A stretch of 57,401 bases of DNA from Paracoccaceae bacterium (GCA_902534325.1 CACAPQ010000012.1:1-57401); one strand, 5' to 3'; shown: positions 25,596 through 36,291, counted from the first letter of the stretch. Program-made: numbers and translations. The notes: a model not told the origin generated them from the letters alone.

Positions 25596-26879
25596 TTAAT
25601 TGGCTTCGCCTAGCTCTACCCAAAATACTACATCCATTCTAACCTTATTTCCAATCAATGTTGCCTTAATTGAGCCAGGTAAACTGCTCAAAACGGCTTT
25701 AATCAGGTTGGTATGAGGCGCACCTGTCTCAAAATTTAATTTACTTTCCATTATTCTATTAAAGTGCGATAATTTTAAATTTTCTAAATCTACGGTTGTA
25801 GAGGCTAATACCGTGAGTTGAACTTCTCGCATAGTTTGGGATTGCCTTCCTTCACTAAACTCAAACTTAAGCTCTTTAGGCTCATAAGACTCGTAGCAGT
25901 AAAAAATTAAATGATGTAGCATTACTTTAAGAGAGCCTAAAGGAATACCATATCCAACTTCTGATACTGAGCTCGTTTCCACCTCTACTTTCAAATCTTT
26001 TTCGTCTAAAAAACTCTCATAAGCATGTGTAAATTTTTCCAATATGTGGCTCAAATCTTGAATTGTTAAAGTCTCTGTATCATTCGAAATATAATTTCCA
26101 GTTTCACTAATTTTTGATAAATTAAACGAAACATCAAGAATACGATCTCGAATGTAATCGACTTGTGAACGATTTTTCTTTTTATCTGTTCTTTCCAACA
26201 ACCCTTTGGTTAACTCCATTTGTGAAGCTAAGCTATATGCTGCTATTTTTAATTTCGTTTTTTCGGCCTCAGAACTTTCCTGAGCTTCTGCGACTAGATC
26301 ATAAGAAGTTTTATTTTTTTCGATAAGAGACTTATTCTGTTCAATTTCTTTAAGGTAAAAATTTTGATATTGGTCAACCACATTGCGAATGGCAAAAATG
26401 AGAACAAAAGACAGCGTTAAGCACGAAATATGAACTCCAATAATGCTCGAATAAACTTCACCATCCGGAAGAAAAGTTTCTGGCACTAAAAGTAATAGTA
26501 AAATCGTAGCAATAGTTCCTGACATAATAACAAGCGGACCGGTAAACTTAAATGCCATTAATCCACAGGCTAGTATAAGAAAAACATCTACAAAAATGAT
26601 CGAGCTGTTTCTCAAACCGGCAGCAATAAATAAGGAGAAGAAAATTAATACTAATGAATAAAAACGGACTCGATTAGATTTTATCTTACCAAATCCAAGA
26701 AATACAAAAAGCCCATAACAGACGGTCAAGAATGCCTGATGATAGGGTACAAAATCGAGAAATAAATTTCTATAACCAACCAGTATGAGAGCTGGGAATG
26801 CAACGACTGCTATTGCCCGCGCCGCTATTTTGAGACTTTGATCGAGTATCCCATCTAAATTTTGAATATTTGATTGCAT
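25596..26879 (-). CDS. Membrane sensor with histidine-kinase-like helices but degenerate catalytic domain
   Basis: 427 residues: six hydrophobic segments (about 20-175), a coiled coil (about 178-235), a helical DHp-like stretch (near 210-265, KIAAYSLASQMELTKGLL), and a C-terminal alpha/beta region. In the DHp-like stretch I see no phospho-accepting histidine (no H-E/D-x-x-T/N), and no N, D/F or G boxes in the C-terminal part. The ending (SLPGSIKATLIGNKVRMDVVFWVELG) still looks like a remnant of a HATPase_c fold. I interpret it as a pseudokinase or adaptor; it could also be an unrelated sensor. No response regulator is adjacent. Confidence 0.6.
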   Translation of the reverse strand: MQSNIQNLDGILDQSLKIAARAIAVVAFPALILVGYRNLFLDFVPYHQAFLTVCYGLFVFLGFGKIKSNRVRFYSLVLIFFSLFIAAGLRNSSIIFVDVFLILACGLMAFKFTGPLVIMSGTIATILLLLLVPETFLPDGEVYSSIIGVHISCLTLSFVLIFAIRNVVDQYQNFYLKEIEQNKSLIEKNKTSYDLVAEAQESSEAEKTKLKIAAYSLASQMELTKGLLERTDKKKNRSQVDYIRDRILDVSFNLSKISETGNYISNDTETLTIQDLSHILEKFTHAYESFLDEKDLKVEVETSSVSEVGYGIPLGSLKVMLHHLIFYCYESYEPKELKFEFSEGRQSQTMREVQLTVLASTTVDLENLKLSHFNRIMESKLNFETGAPHTNLIKAVLSSLPGSIKATLIGNKVRMDVVFWVELGEAN

Positions 26880-26927
26880 AATATCAGGTTAATAGCTCTG
26901 CTTGGACAATAAAATAAATTAATACCA

Positions 26928-27857
26928 TCAGGCTTCCACTCCTTTTTCAGCGTTATGGATAATTTTGCAAACATGATCATTAAACGGTGTAGGAATTTCG
27001 TACTTTGCTGCAAGAGGTGGAATAGCACCATTAATAAAGTCTATTTCTGTTTTTCTCTTAGTTTCAAAGTCTTGTAACATTGACGGTTTGGCGGAACCGA
27101 CCCTTTTTGCAAAATCACTGACATATCCAATAGGATCTTTAAATGAAAATGGTATACCTTTGGCTAACCCAACAGAATAAGCTTCTTGCATACAATTTAA
27201 AGCGAATGCCCAATATTCCTCATTATTAAATAGCTCTTTGACATTGCAGCTAAAAATAGAACATGGGCCAGACAAGGTTACATTGCAAAGCAATTTTTCC
27301 CAAATTAACTGCTCAATATTCTCGTAGATTTCAGTTTTCAATCCACTGGAACGCCAGGCGGAAACTACATTATCAAGTTTTTTTCCTATCATTTTTTGTG
27401 AAATTGGGCCCAGCCTTATTTTTTTATTTGCTGTATGGGTAACGTGACCCGGCGCTGTCAAACTCGCTCCAAAACCTTCAGCCACTCCTAAAATAATGTT
27501 ATTTTTAGGCAGATGCTTCAAAACAATGTCGCCAGCACCCAGTCCATTTTGAATTGTAATTATTGGTGAGTTCAGATCTATTTGATCCTTCAGACTTTTA
27601 ACACTTTCTTCCAAATTCAGGGCTTTGGTTGCAATGATGTAGAAATCGCACCCTTCCAAATCTAAAATTTTTGTGCTTGCTGTTATATTTTTAGCTATAA
27701 TCTGTCCATCAGGGCCTTCAATCAGCAGGCCGTTTCTATTTATGTAATCGACGTGATCCTTCCAGATATCGATTGCAATAACTGCATGTCCTGCTTTGGA
27801 AAATCGTGCAGCGTAAATTGATCCCATCGCACCAGTTCCAATCACAGCAATTTTCAT
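26928..27857 (-). CDS. Ketopantoate reductase-family (PanE/ApbA) dehydrogenase
   Basis: 309 residues. N-terminal NAD(P)-binding motif IGTGAMGSIYAARFSKAGH (6-24), the hinge IITIQNGLGAGD (near 100), the catalytic lysine in WEKLLCNVTLSGP and the C-terminal helical domain PSMLQDFETKRKTEIDFINGA are all family features. It overlaps the MttB-like gene by four bases (ATGA), so the two are translationally coupled. That context suggests reduction or oxidation of a methylated-amine-derived 2-oxo or 2-hydroxy acid rather than pantothenate synthesis. Confidence 0.85.
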   Translation of the reverse strand: MKIAVIGTGAMGSIYAARFSKAGHAVIAIDIWKDHVDYINRNGLLIEGPDGQIIAKNITASTKILDLEGCDFYIIATKALNLEESVKSLKDQIDLNSPIITIQNGLGAGDIVLKHLPKNNIILGVAEGFGASLTAPGHVTHTANKKIRLGPISQKMIGKKLDNVVSAWRSSGLKTEIYENIEQLIWEKLLCNVTLSGPCSIFSCNVKELFNNEEYWAFALNCMQEAYSVGLAKGIPFSFKDPIGYVSDFAKRVGSAKPSMLQDFETKRKTEIDFINGAIPPLAAKYEIPTPFNDHVCKIIHNAEKGVEA

Positions 27858-29362
27858 AGGTCAGGCCTTTTCAGATCAAGGGGAAACCGGCTATTTAATT
27901 CATCAACTATTTTGATAGGTAAGTGATTTGGCCAATATTCCTTTAATATTTCTAAAGCCTCAGACTCTGCTCTTTTTCCCATATCCAGTTGTTCACTGGT
28001 TGCCCATTCTTCTATCGATTTGCGCTCAGCAATCTCCGGATAATAAAAGTCACTTTTCATCCGAGCATAAGTTTCAGGATGCCCGAGATAATGGCCTTCA
28101 TTATTTACTACCTCTTTTATGCTGTCATGCATTAATGTTTCATCACTTATTTCTGGAATAATATTTGACCTGAATAAGACACCAATTAATTCGTTGTCCG
28201 CGACCATTGCGCCATAATTAACGGCCATTAAACTGGCCTGAGAACCTGCTGCTTGAGTTATCAAATTAGCCCCAGTTTGGGCGGCACTATTAATCGTCAG
28301 CGCTTTTTCGTAGCCCGATTGAAAGTCTATTAATTTGCTATCCGTAGCTCCCGCTATCACAGAACAGGGAATTTCCCAATATCGCATAACTTGAACCGCA
28401 GCAGCAGTTGCCATCAACTGCTCTGGGGCTCCTCCAGCCATTCCACCGGTCCTAAGATCGGTTATCATTGGGCGAGGACCAGCAATACTCGCTGCGTCTG
28501 GATCAAGTATGTGTACCGCTACTAAGCCCGCAAGGCTCTCTGCTAAAGTTTGCGAAACAGAACCAGCAATTGTTACTGGACTAGAAGCGCCGAGTTGGCC
28601 AAAAACATTACAGTGAACGGGGATACCTAGCTTAATTGCCTCTATCATTACCTTAATACTTGCTGGATCAAACCTTAGCGGAGGTACAGCATGATTTACA
28701 TGTATAGAAAGAAAAGGCCTTTTCCTGAAGTTCTCTTCTCCTCCCGCGATTTTGTAACATAGCTCGGCTATTGGAATAACATGAGACCAATGTGAAGCTT
28801 GCACCATAACATGTTTCGAAGTTCCAGCTAAACTTGCTGCTGCAGTAGAGAGGTCGAATTCTAACGGGTCTTCTATATCGCCAGCAACCAAGGATCGCGA
28901 GAAAAAACTAATATTGGTTAGCTTATCGGCTAATCTTGCCGCGTCATATAGATCTTTAAGTTTAGATGGGACATATTCATTTGTTTTAGGTTTTTGCAAA
29001 TTCGGGGCAGCACCACCTGTTCCTGCATAGACATAATTTTCCCCTACAAGCAGATCATTTTCAAGAGTTTGACCAGCCAAAAGTACCACCCGTTGATGCT
29101 GAGCTATTGCTTTTTCAATTAAGTCTAGAGGGTAAATTAATCTGGTTCCCTCTAACTTGCCGCCATGGTTCAGTACCAAGTCACACAGTTCTTCTGGCGC
29201 ATCTGACATTCCTATTTCTGCAAGAATTTTTATCGCAGCATCTGCAATTTTTTTTACGTCACTAGTTTCTATCGGGGAAAATGTTTTTTCATTTACAAAG
29301 TTTGTTAAGTGGTAGTTTTTTAATTCAGCTTCACTTTGTGGCTTTTTTCTTTTGCGGCGCAT
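27854..29362 (-). CDS. Trimethylamine methyltransferase (MttB) superfamily protein, non-pyrrolysine
   Basis: 502 residues, the full length for the family. There is no in-frame amber codon, so it lacks pyrrolysine; non-Pyl members include glycine-betaine, proline-betaine and carnitine methyltransferases (family knowledge). Landmarks are YAGTGGAAPNLQK (near 110-125), VHCNVFGQLGASSPVTIAG, PRPMITDLRTGGMAGGAPEQ and EGHYLGHPETYARMKSDFYYP. It should transfer a methyl group to a corrinoid protein, but no corrinoid protein or reactivase is visible nearby. The lysine-rich N-terminus (MRRKRKKPQ) is typical of Rhodobacterales members. Confidence 0.9.
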   Translation of the reverse strand: MRRKRKKPQSEAELKNYHLTNFVNEKTFSPIETSDVKKIADAAIKILAEIGMSDAPEELCDLVLNHGGKLEGTRLIYPLDLIEKAIAQHQRVVLLAGQTLENDLLVGENYVYAGTGGAAPNLQKPKTNEYVPSKLKDLYDAARLADKLTNISFFSRSLVAGDIEDPLEFDLSTAAASLAGTSKHVMVQASHWSHVIPIAELCYKIAGGEENFRKRPFLSIHVNHAVPPLRFDPASIKVMIEAIKLGIPVHCNVFGQLGASSPVTIAGSVSQTLAESLAGLVAVHILDPDAASIAGPRPMITDLRTGGMAGGAPEQLMATAAAVQVMRYWEIPCSVIAGATDSKLIDFQSGYEKALTINSAAQTGANLITQAAGSQASLMAVNYGAMVADNELIGVLFRSNIIPEISDETLMHDSIKEVVNNEGHYLGHPETYARMKSDFYYPEIAERKSIEEWATSEQLDMGKRAESEALEILKEYWPNHLPIKIVDELNSRFPLDLKRPDL

Positions 29363-29385
29363 GCTCAGCTCAATCTAGATGTAAA

Positions 29386-30675
29386 TTATTTTTTATTTTG
29401 TTTGTTTGATACAGTTTGGAATAACTTTTCTTCGTAATTTCTCTGAAGGGATTTCAATTCTTGTAAGATACTTTCTATATCACTTGGTTGTTTTAGGATT
29501 ATATCTACTACTTCGCCCTCAAGTATTTCTGGTGAGGTAGTTTTTTTTAAATCTACATATTGATATGGAATAATCGGCTTATTAAAACCTTTTAATTCTA
29601 TAGATTCCTGGGCCTCAAATTTAAAATCTTTTTCCAAAAGTGCTTTTGTTTCAGGAGCAACTAATATTTTTTTGGGCTGGCAAATAGATTCTAAGCGCGA
29701 GGCTAAATTTACAGTACTTCCTAGCACAGTATAATCCACACGCTGCACTGAACCAAAGTTTCCAACTGTGCAGTAGCCTGTTGAAATTCCGATTCTCACA
29801 TTTAAACCTTCAGTAATTCCCCGATCTTCTCGCCAATTTCTGTCAAGTTCAGCTACTCTATTTTGCATAGCAATGGCCATACTAAGACACTTTGATGCAT
29901 CTTTTTTTAATCCGTCACTTTCGGGGTCTCCAAAAAATACTAATATTGCATCTCCAATAAATTTATCAATTGTTCCGCCGTGTTTTAAAGCGATTTCTGT
30001 CATCGCAGACAGGTACTCATTTATAAGTTCTGCAAGAAGATCTGGATCAAGTGAATCTGAAAGATCGGTGAAACCTTTGATGTCCGAAAAAAATACAGTC
30101 AATTTTTTTCGCTTATAACTGTTCGCATATTCAGACTCTGTTTCAAATATATTTTTATAAATTTGAGGTGACAGATACTTTGCCAGCCTATTGGAAATTT
30201 TTTCAAGTTTTGTATTTTTTTCCTTAAGGCTGTCATAAGCTTGTTGATTTAAGTTGATTAATTCTTCATTTTCTTGTTTCAAAATTGTTTCGGCGGTTCG
30301 GTCAACGAACTGTCCTTGGACACCATTTAATCTATCCGTAATAGAGCTTTGGGTTTTTGTAGAAAGTAATGAAAAATAATATATTTCATGATTTAATTTG
30401 ATTTTGATTTGAGGAATTAAAACTTTTCCATCTTTACTAAGAGTTGTTTTAAAATCACTTATGATTTTTTGTTCGACGCCGAGATGTGCCAAAAGTGTTA
30501 AAAGATTTTGAGACTTTAATTCGATATCTGTTTTAAATAAGTTCTCAAAATTTTTATTAACATGTATGAGATTTAGGCTTTGGTCTGCGTAAAAAGCAGC
30601 AGTTATAGCATTCGCAAAATTAAAAAAACTAATGCGATTTAAAAATTCTGTATCTAGGACCTTTGCAATATCCAT
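29386..30675 (-). CDS. PAS-domain class III adenylate/guanylate cyclase
   Basis: 429 residues: N-terminal PAS-like domain (about 20-125, with AAFYADQSLNLIHVNKNFENLF), a coiled coil (about 130-165), then the cyclase domain. The first metal aspartate is in FFSDIKGFT and the second in DKFIGDAILVFFG; the transition-state residues are in LGSTVNLASRLE. It makes cAMP or cGMP; the substrate-specifying residues do not decide between them. It is the last gene of a three-gene minus-strand group with the cNMP-binding protein (14 bases upstream) and the MBL-fold protein. Confidence 0.92.
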   Translation of the reverse strand: MDIAKVLDTEFLNRISFFNFANAITAAFYADQSLNLIHVNKNFENLFKTDIELKSQNLLTLLAHLGVEQKIISDFKTTLSKDGKVLIPQIKIKLNHEIYYFSLLSTKTQSSITDRLNGVQGQFVDRTAETILKQENEELINLNQQAYDSLKEKNTKLEKISNRLAKYLSPQIYKNIFETESEYANSYKRKKLTVFFSDIKGFTDLSDSLDPDLLAELINEYLSAMTEIALKHGGTIDKFIGDAILVFFGDPESDGLKKDASKCLSMAIAMQNRVAELDRNWREDRGITEGLNVRIGISTGYCTVGNFGSVQRVDYTVLGSTVNLASRLESICQPKKILVAPETKALLEKDFKFEAQESIELKGFNKPIIPYQYVDLKKTTSPEILEGEVVDIILKQPSDIESILQELKSLQRNYEEKLFQTVSNKQNKK

Positions 30676-30689
30676 ATTAGTTAAAGCCT

Positions 30690-31031
30690 TTACCGCCGTT
30701 TCTGGATGTCACGCAGACGTTCGGATAAGATTGCCATAACCCCACGAATGATCATATCAGAGTCTTCTAGTTTTTTTTCAAACTCCTTAGTTGATACAAA
30801 AATAATTACACTTTCTTCTAATGCTTTTGCAGTTGCCATCCTAGGTGCCATATCAATTACGCCCATCTCACCAAGTATCTCGTTTGCTTTTAGCACAATA
30901 TCTGGCTTTTCCATTGTTTGGTTAGTAGGAAAATAAATTCCAACGGAACCCTTCCCTACGATATATAGACCATCAGCTGGATCACCTTTTTTAAAGATTG
31001 TGTTTCCAGCATTTAACTCCATTTTTTGCAT
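30690..31031 (-). CDS. Stand-alone cyclic-nucleotide-binding-domain protein
   Basis: 113 residues that form a single cNMP-binding beta-barrel: GNTIFKKGDPADGLYIVGKG at the front and the phosphate-binding cassette-like NEILGEMGVIDMAPRMATAKA (with GEMGV and R-x-A-T-A). No output domain is attached, so it would work by binding a partner. It starts one base after the MBL-fold gene and precedes the cyclase, forming a signalling operon. Confidence 0.9.
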   Translation of the reverse strand: MQKMELNAGNTIFKKGDPADGLYIVGKGSVGIYFPTNQTMEKPDIVLKANEILGEMGVIDMAPRMATAKALEESVIIFVSTKEFEKKLEDSDMIIRGVMAILSERLRDIQKRR

Positions 31032-31032
31032 T

Positions 31033-31818
31033 TTATACCTCTATCTCTAATCCATCTCTGGCAAGCGTGAACAATTCTGGCAAATCTTTTGCTATTTGGT
31101 CGAGTTCTTTGTCGCTTCTGTTTGGAGCATGATGAGTAATGAGAATTTTCTTACAATTTGCTGTTGTGTTGAAATCAATAGCTTGTTCTATAGAGGAGTG
31201 ACCCCAACCCTTTTTGTCGGCAAGTTCTTCTTGAGTAAACATACCATCCCATATTAATAAATCTGCATTTTTTGAAAAATTGGCCAAGCTTTTTCTTTGA
31301 TCCTCTTCAAATTCGTTATCACAAATATAAATAAGTGAGCTATTTTTCTCTATTAATTTGTAACCGGTACTGCCACCTGGATGGTTGAGAAGCATTGAAT
31401 CTAAACTTATAACTTTCCCCAGTTTTTCCTGAACCGCTTTGAAAGGTAGAAACTTTATATTTGATAGTAAAGATACAATATCAATTGGAAAGTATGGTGG
31501 CGAAAAACACCTTCGAATGGTCTGTTTTACAAGTTCTATATCGCATAAGCCACTTGAAATTATAATCTCGTTTTTTGGATCAAAAAGTTCTGGATTGAAT
31601 GGTAAGCCTTGGATGTGGTCATGATGAAAATGGCTAATTAACAAAAAAGACGCTCTTGATTTTGAAAATTTAATATTTTTAAAACCAGATCCGGCATCAA
31701 AAATAATCTGATCATCACCAGTGATAACCTCAAAACAGGATGTATTACCTCCATAATTATGAGTGGAAGGCGAAGAGGTTGCTGCTGAGCCCCTGCAACC
31801 GTGAATAGAAAGTTTCAT
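31033..31818 (-). CDS. Metallo-beta-lactamase-fold hydrolase in a cyclic-nucleotide operon
   Basis: 261 residues. The metal-binding HxHxDH motif is SHFHHDHIQG (near 81-90), an aspartate in IYICDNE and a late histidine in ILITHHAPN complete the two-metal site. MBL-fold enzymes of this small type include phosphodiesterases of RNase Z and class II cyclic-nucleotide families. In front of a cNMP-binding protein and a cyclase, a cyclic-nucleotide phosphodiesterase is an attractive inference, not shown by sequence. First gene of the three. Confidence 0.88.
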   Translation of the reverse strand: MKLSIHGCRGSAATSSPSTHNYGGNTSCFEVITGDDQIIFDAGSGFKNIKFSKSRASFLLISHFHHDHIQGLPFNPELFDPKNEIIISSGLCDIELVKQTIRRCFSPPYFPIDIVSLLSNIKFLPFKAVQEKLGKVISLDSMLLNHPGGSTGYKLIEKNSSLIYICDNEFEEDQRKSLANFSKNADLLIWDGMFTQEELADKKGWGHSSIEQAIDFNTTANCKKILITHHAPNRSDKELDQIAKDLPELFTLARDGLEIEV

Positions 31819-32064
31819 TTCTGCATCGAACCTTATATTTTTTGAATAAGTTACAATATTTTTATTTTAGCGTCTAATTATATGATAAAACAACAAAGTA
31901 GTTATGAAACATGTTGATTTTCAATTGGGAAATGGAAACATAATATTTTTTTTTGCAAAAAAGCTCAAAAAGCTTTGTTTTTCTGGTCTTTAAATTCAAT
32001 TTTCAAATTATAGTTATTGACTTACGTCGAAGTTTTTTTGATGTTGGGTGTAAAGGAGATGTTT

Positions 32065-32181
32065 ATGAAAACGTTTGCAGCGTGCCTTTTGTTGGTGACT
32101 TTCTTGTCGGGATGTTCTACTTTAGGCGAGTATAATTTAAATCCACTGGATTGGTTTGCATCTGAAGAGGCAGCTAACTAA
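32065..32181 (+). CDS. 38-residue lipoprotein, function unknown
   Basis: ATG 32065 with AAAGGAGAT seven bases upstream. The protein is a short signal peptide ending in the lipobox LSGC (Cys17), then STLGEYNLNPLDWFASEEAAN. The signal peptide and lipobox are textbook, so the mature peptide (about 22 residues) would be anchored in a membrane. It forms a pair with the next gene; both end in front of the terminator at 32388. Confidence 0.75.
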   Translation: MKTFAACLLLVTFLSGCSTLGEYNLNPLDWFASEEAAN

Positions 32182-32223
32182 ATCTTATTTTAATAACTTT
32201 ATATCTAAAAGGAAAATATTGGT

Positions 32224-32337
32224 ATGAAAAAAATTGTAATTTTAATGGGCTTATTGGGTTTTCTAGCAGCTTGTGATGCGCCAGTTGGAGGATCATCAAC
32301 TATGGTATCACCGGAAGCTAGTTCAAATAAACTGTAA
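32224..32337 (+). CDS. 37-residue lipoprotein, function unknown
   Basis: ATG 32224 preceded by AAAAGGAAAATATT. The signal peptide MKKIVILMGLLGFLAAC ends in lipobox LAAC (Cys17); the mature part is about 21 residues, rich in Ser and Pro (DAPVGGSSTMVSPEASSNKL). Size is like the entericidin group but without its usual sequence. Probably one transcript with the 38-residue lipoprotein. Confidence 0.7.
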   Translation: MKKIVILMGLLGFLAACDAPVGGSSTMVSPEASSNKL

Positions 32338-32387
32338 AGTTATTTCATGGTGCTTGCAGATGTGTAGGTACTTAATTTTAAAATTAG

Positions 32388-32430
32388 AAAAAGAGAGCGC
32401 TCAGTTTGTCTAAGCGCTCTCTTTTTATTT
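32388..32430 (+). terminator. Strong rho-independent terminator
   Basis: A perfect 14-base stem (AAAAAGAGAGCGCT at 32388-32401 with its complement at 32413-32426), an 11-base loop and a T-rich tail. It ends the small lipoprotein transcript 50 bases after the second stop. It is immediately before the thioesterase gene, which therefore needs its own promoter. Confidence 0.9.
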
Positions 32431-32443
32431 TTTAGACATCACA

Positions 32444-32863
32444 ATGGATATTTTCAATAAAGTTGCTCAAAGTTTTGAAAGCCAAGCATTTATGAAAACT
32501 ATAGGCGCTAAACTTGATTTAGTCGAAGAGGGAAAAGTTATTATATCTGTTGAACTTAAACCAAGTATGATGCAACAACATGGTTTTGGGCACGCAGGAG
32601 TTACTTTTTCAATAGGGGATAGCGCAGCCGGCTATGCAGCGCTAACAAAAATGGGAATAAGCCAAGAAGTTTTGACTTCTGAAATGAAAATTCACTTATT
32701 GTCACCCGCTGACGGTAAAATACTAAAAGCTGTTGGATCCGTATTGAAGTTAGGTAAAAGGCTTCTCGTTGTTCAATCTAATATATATTCAGTCGGTGAC
32801 AAAAACGAAAAACTTGTAGCTTTTATGCTGGGTACTATGGTACCCAGCATAGTGGAGATTTAG
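32444..32863 (+). CDS. PaaI-type hotdog thioesterase
   Basis: 139 residues. The hotdog core is recognisable by QQHGFGHAGVTFSIGDSAAGYAA (split here: QQHGFGHAG, then FSIGDSAAGY), with the catalytic aspartate in GDSA, and the C-terminal LVAFMLGTMVP strand. PaaI-like enzymes hydrolyse acyl- or aryl-CoA thioesters. The ATG is only 18 bases after the terminator's tail, and the last codons form a perfect hairpin (32825-32850). Faces katG with 17 bases between stops. Confidence 0.85.
   Translation: MDIFNKVAQSFESQAFMKTIGAKLDLVEEGKVIISVELKPSMMQQHGFGHAGVTFSIGDSAAGYAALTKMGISQEVLTSEMKIHLLSPADGKILKAVGSVLKLGKRLLVVQSNIYSVGDKNEKLVAFMLGTMVPSIVEI
32825..32850 (+). terminator. Perfect hairpin inside the 3' end of the thioesterase gene
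   Basis: ATGCTGGGTAC (32825-32835) pairs with GTACCCAGCAT (32840-32850) over a four-base loop. It lies entirely in codons (for MLGTMVPS) and ends 13 bases before the stop, with no run of T after it. It may block read-through into katG or protect the mRNA end; I am not sure it terminates. Confidence 0.4.
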
Positions 32864-32880
32864 TCAAGCTCACGGCATAT

Positions 32881-35133
<2,253 letters not shown>

Positions 35134-35206
35134 CTAGTGTAAGATAAACTTTCATTTTAATCACTTGCGTCTGATTAAATCATGGGCTAGCACATTTGCA
35201 TTCTGC

Positions 35207-35280
35207 GGCGAGTTGGCGGAGTGGTGACGCAGCGGATTGCAAATCCGTGTACACCGGTTCGATTCCGGTACTCGCCTCCA
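35207..35280 (+). tRNA. tRNA-Cys (anticodon GCA)
   Basis: A complete cloverleaf of 74 bases: acceptor GGCGAGT pairing with ACTCGCC, the anticodon stem CGGAT/ATCCG with loop TTGCAAA (anticodon GCA), a T arm ACCGGTTCGATTCCGGT, and an encoded CCA. A single copy in the window, positioned at one edge of a gene block of unassigned proteins (35.3-38.1 kb). Confidence 0.97.
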
Positions 35281-35283
35281 GAA

Positions 35284-35571
35284 TTATAACCCTTCAATAA
35301 TCATAAGGTCTGTGTCGACTCCTTTGTCCCTAATTGCCTTAGCAGCTTGGTATTCATCACTGAAATAAAACTTTTCAGCGGCAGTTTTGCTTTCAAATTC
35401 TATTAGCGTTACGACTCCGCTTACCGAACCCTCATGCCGATCTGCATCTGGGCCTCTTGCTAAAAGTTTGCCACCATATTTTTCAATCAATGGGAGAGCT
35501 ACCGATGAAAATTCTTTAAAAATCTCTGGATCATCAACTCTGAGATTAGCCATTAAATATCCTTTTGACAT
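35284..35571 (-). CDS. DUF1330 family protein
   Basis: 95 residues. The pattern YLMANLRVDDPEIFKEF, then PLIEKYGGKLLARG and VVTLIEFESKTAAEKFYFSDEY is the DUF1330 signature (ferredoxin-like dimeric barrel). Function of the family is unknown. A good AAGGAGTTAAT precedes the ATG. Its stop is three bases from the tRNA-Cys. Confidence 0.9.
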   Translation of the reverse strand: MSKGYLMANLRVDDPEIFKEFSSVALPLIEKYGGKLLARGPDADRHEGSVSGVVTLIEFESKTAAEKFYFSDEYQAAKAIRDKGVDTDLMIIEGL

Positions 35572-35721
35572 ATTAACTCCTTACCACGTTATTAGATTGA
35601 AAAAACATAGGCTTACTACCCAGCCAGTTCGTAAGTCAGAGTACGAACCTCTGTCTGGAAAATAAAGATGACAGATCAACGCAGTATTTAATTTTAAGAT
35701 TTATACAACTGCTGCGCAAAG

Positions 35722-36171
35722 CTATTTTGAATTTTGAATTTGTCCTTCACCGATTGTTTTTGCCGAATTGAATGCTTCAAAAACGATCTCGATAACTTCT
35801 TGTTTGGAATAAGTTTCTTTTGATACCTGATTATCTAGTTTTTTTGATACTTCATTCATCGAGGTCATATAAGCATCCATTATAGCTTGGGCAAATTTGC
35901 TAGAGTCAATGAAGGTATAAAATTTCTGTTTTTCATTTTTTTGGGTTGGGTTTGTCTCTTCAAGCCACTCCAAAAATTTTGTATCGTAGTAGCTTTTGAA
36001 TGCTGCCCCAGTTTCTTTCGAATAGGTTTGACATAATTTTCTGATCTGTTTTTGAGTACACTTTTCAATCAAGGGTGTTCTTCCTTCTTCAAATGTTATA
36101 AGTTTATGTGTCTTCGTTAATTTATATTTCCTAAAAAAGAGTGTTGTGTAAAGCTGCTTGTAGATACCCAT
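35722..36171 (-). CDS. Hypothetical protein near tRNA-Cys
   Basis: 149 residues, charged and helical with no membrane segment; the C-terminal half (AQAIMDAYMTSMNEVSKKLD, then QEVIEIVFEAFNSAKTIGEG) looks like two or three long helices. Not a family I recognise. GAGAGTG precedes the ATG. Divergent from the 433-residue gene across 120 bases. Confidence 0.6.
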   Translation of the reverse strand: MGIYKQLYTTLFFRKYKLTKTHKLITFEEGRTPLIEKCTQKQIRKLCQTYSKETGAAFKSYYDTKFLEWLEETNPTQKNEKQKFYTFIDSSKFAQAIMDAYMTSMNEVSKKLDNQVSKETYSKQEVIEIVFEAFNSAKTIGEGQIQNSK

Positions 36172-36291
36172 TCACTCTCAAGGTATGGTATTTCTGAGAA
36201 ACAAAGTTCTTGAGATCAAATTAGGCCATAATTTTTGCTACAACTTTTCATGCTGCCTTTATCGGCACGAAACTTGCATTTGTGAAAACCT

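Noticed and set aside
27854-29362. Pyrrolysine-containing MttB
   Set aside because: The 502-codon frame has no in-frame TAG and is full length.
31953-32135. 60-residue plus-strand frame overlapping the first lipoprotein
   Set aside because: It is the other frame of the lipoprotein, which has the ribosome-binding site and lipobox.
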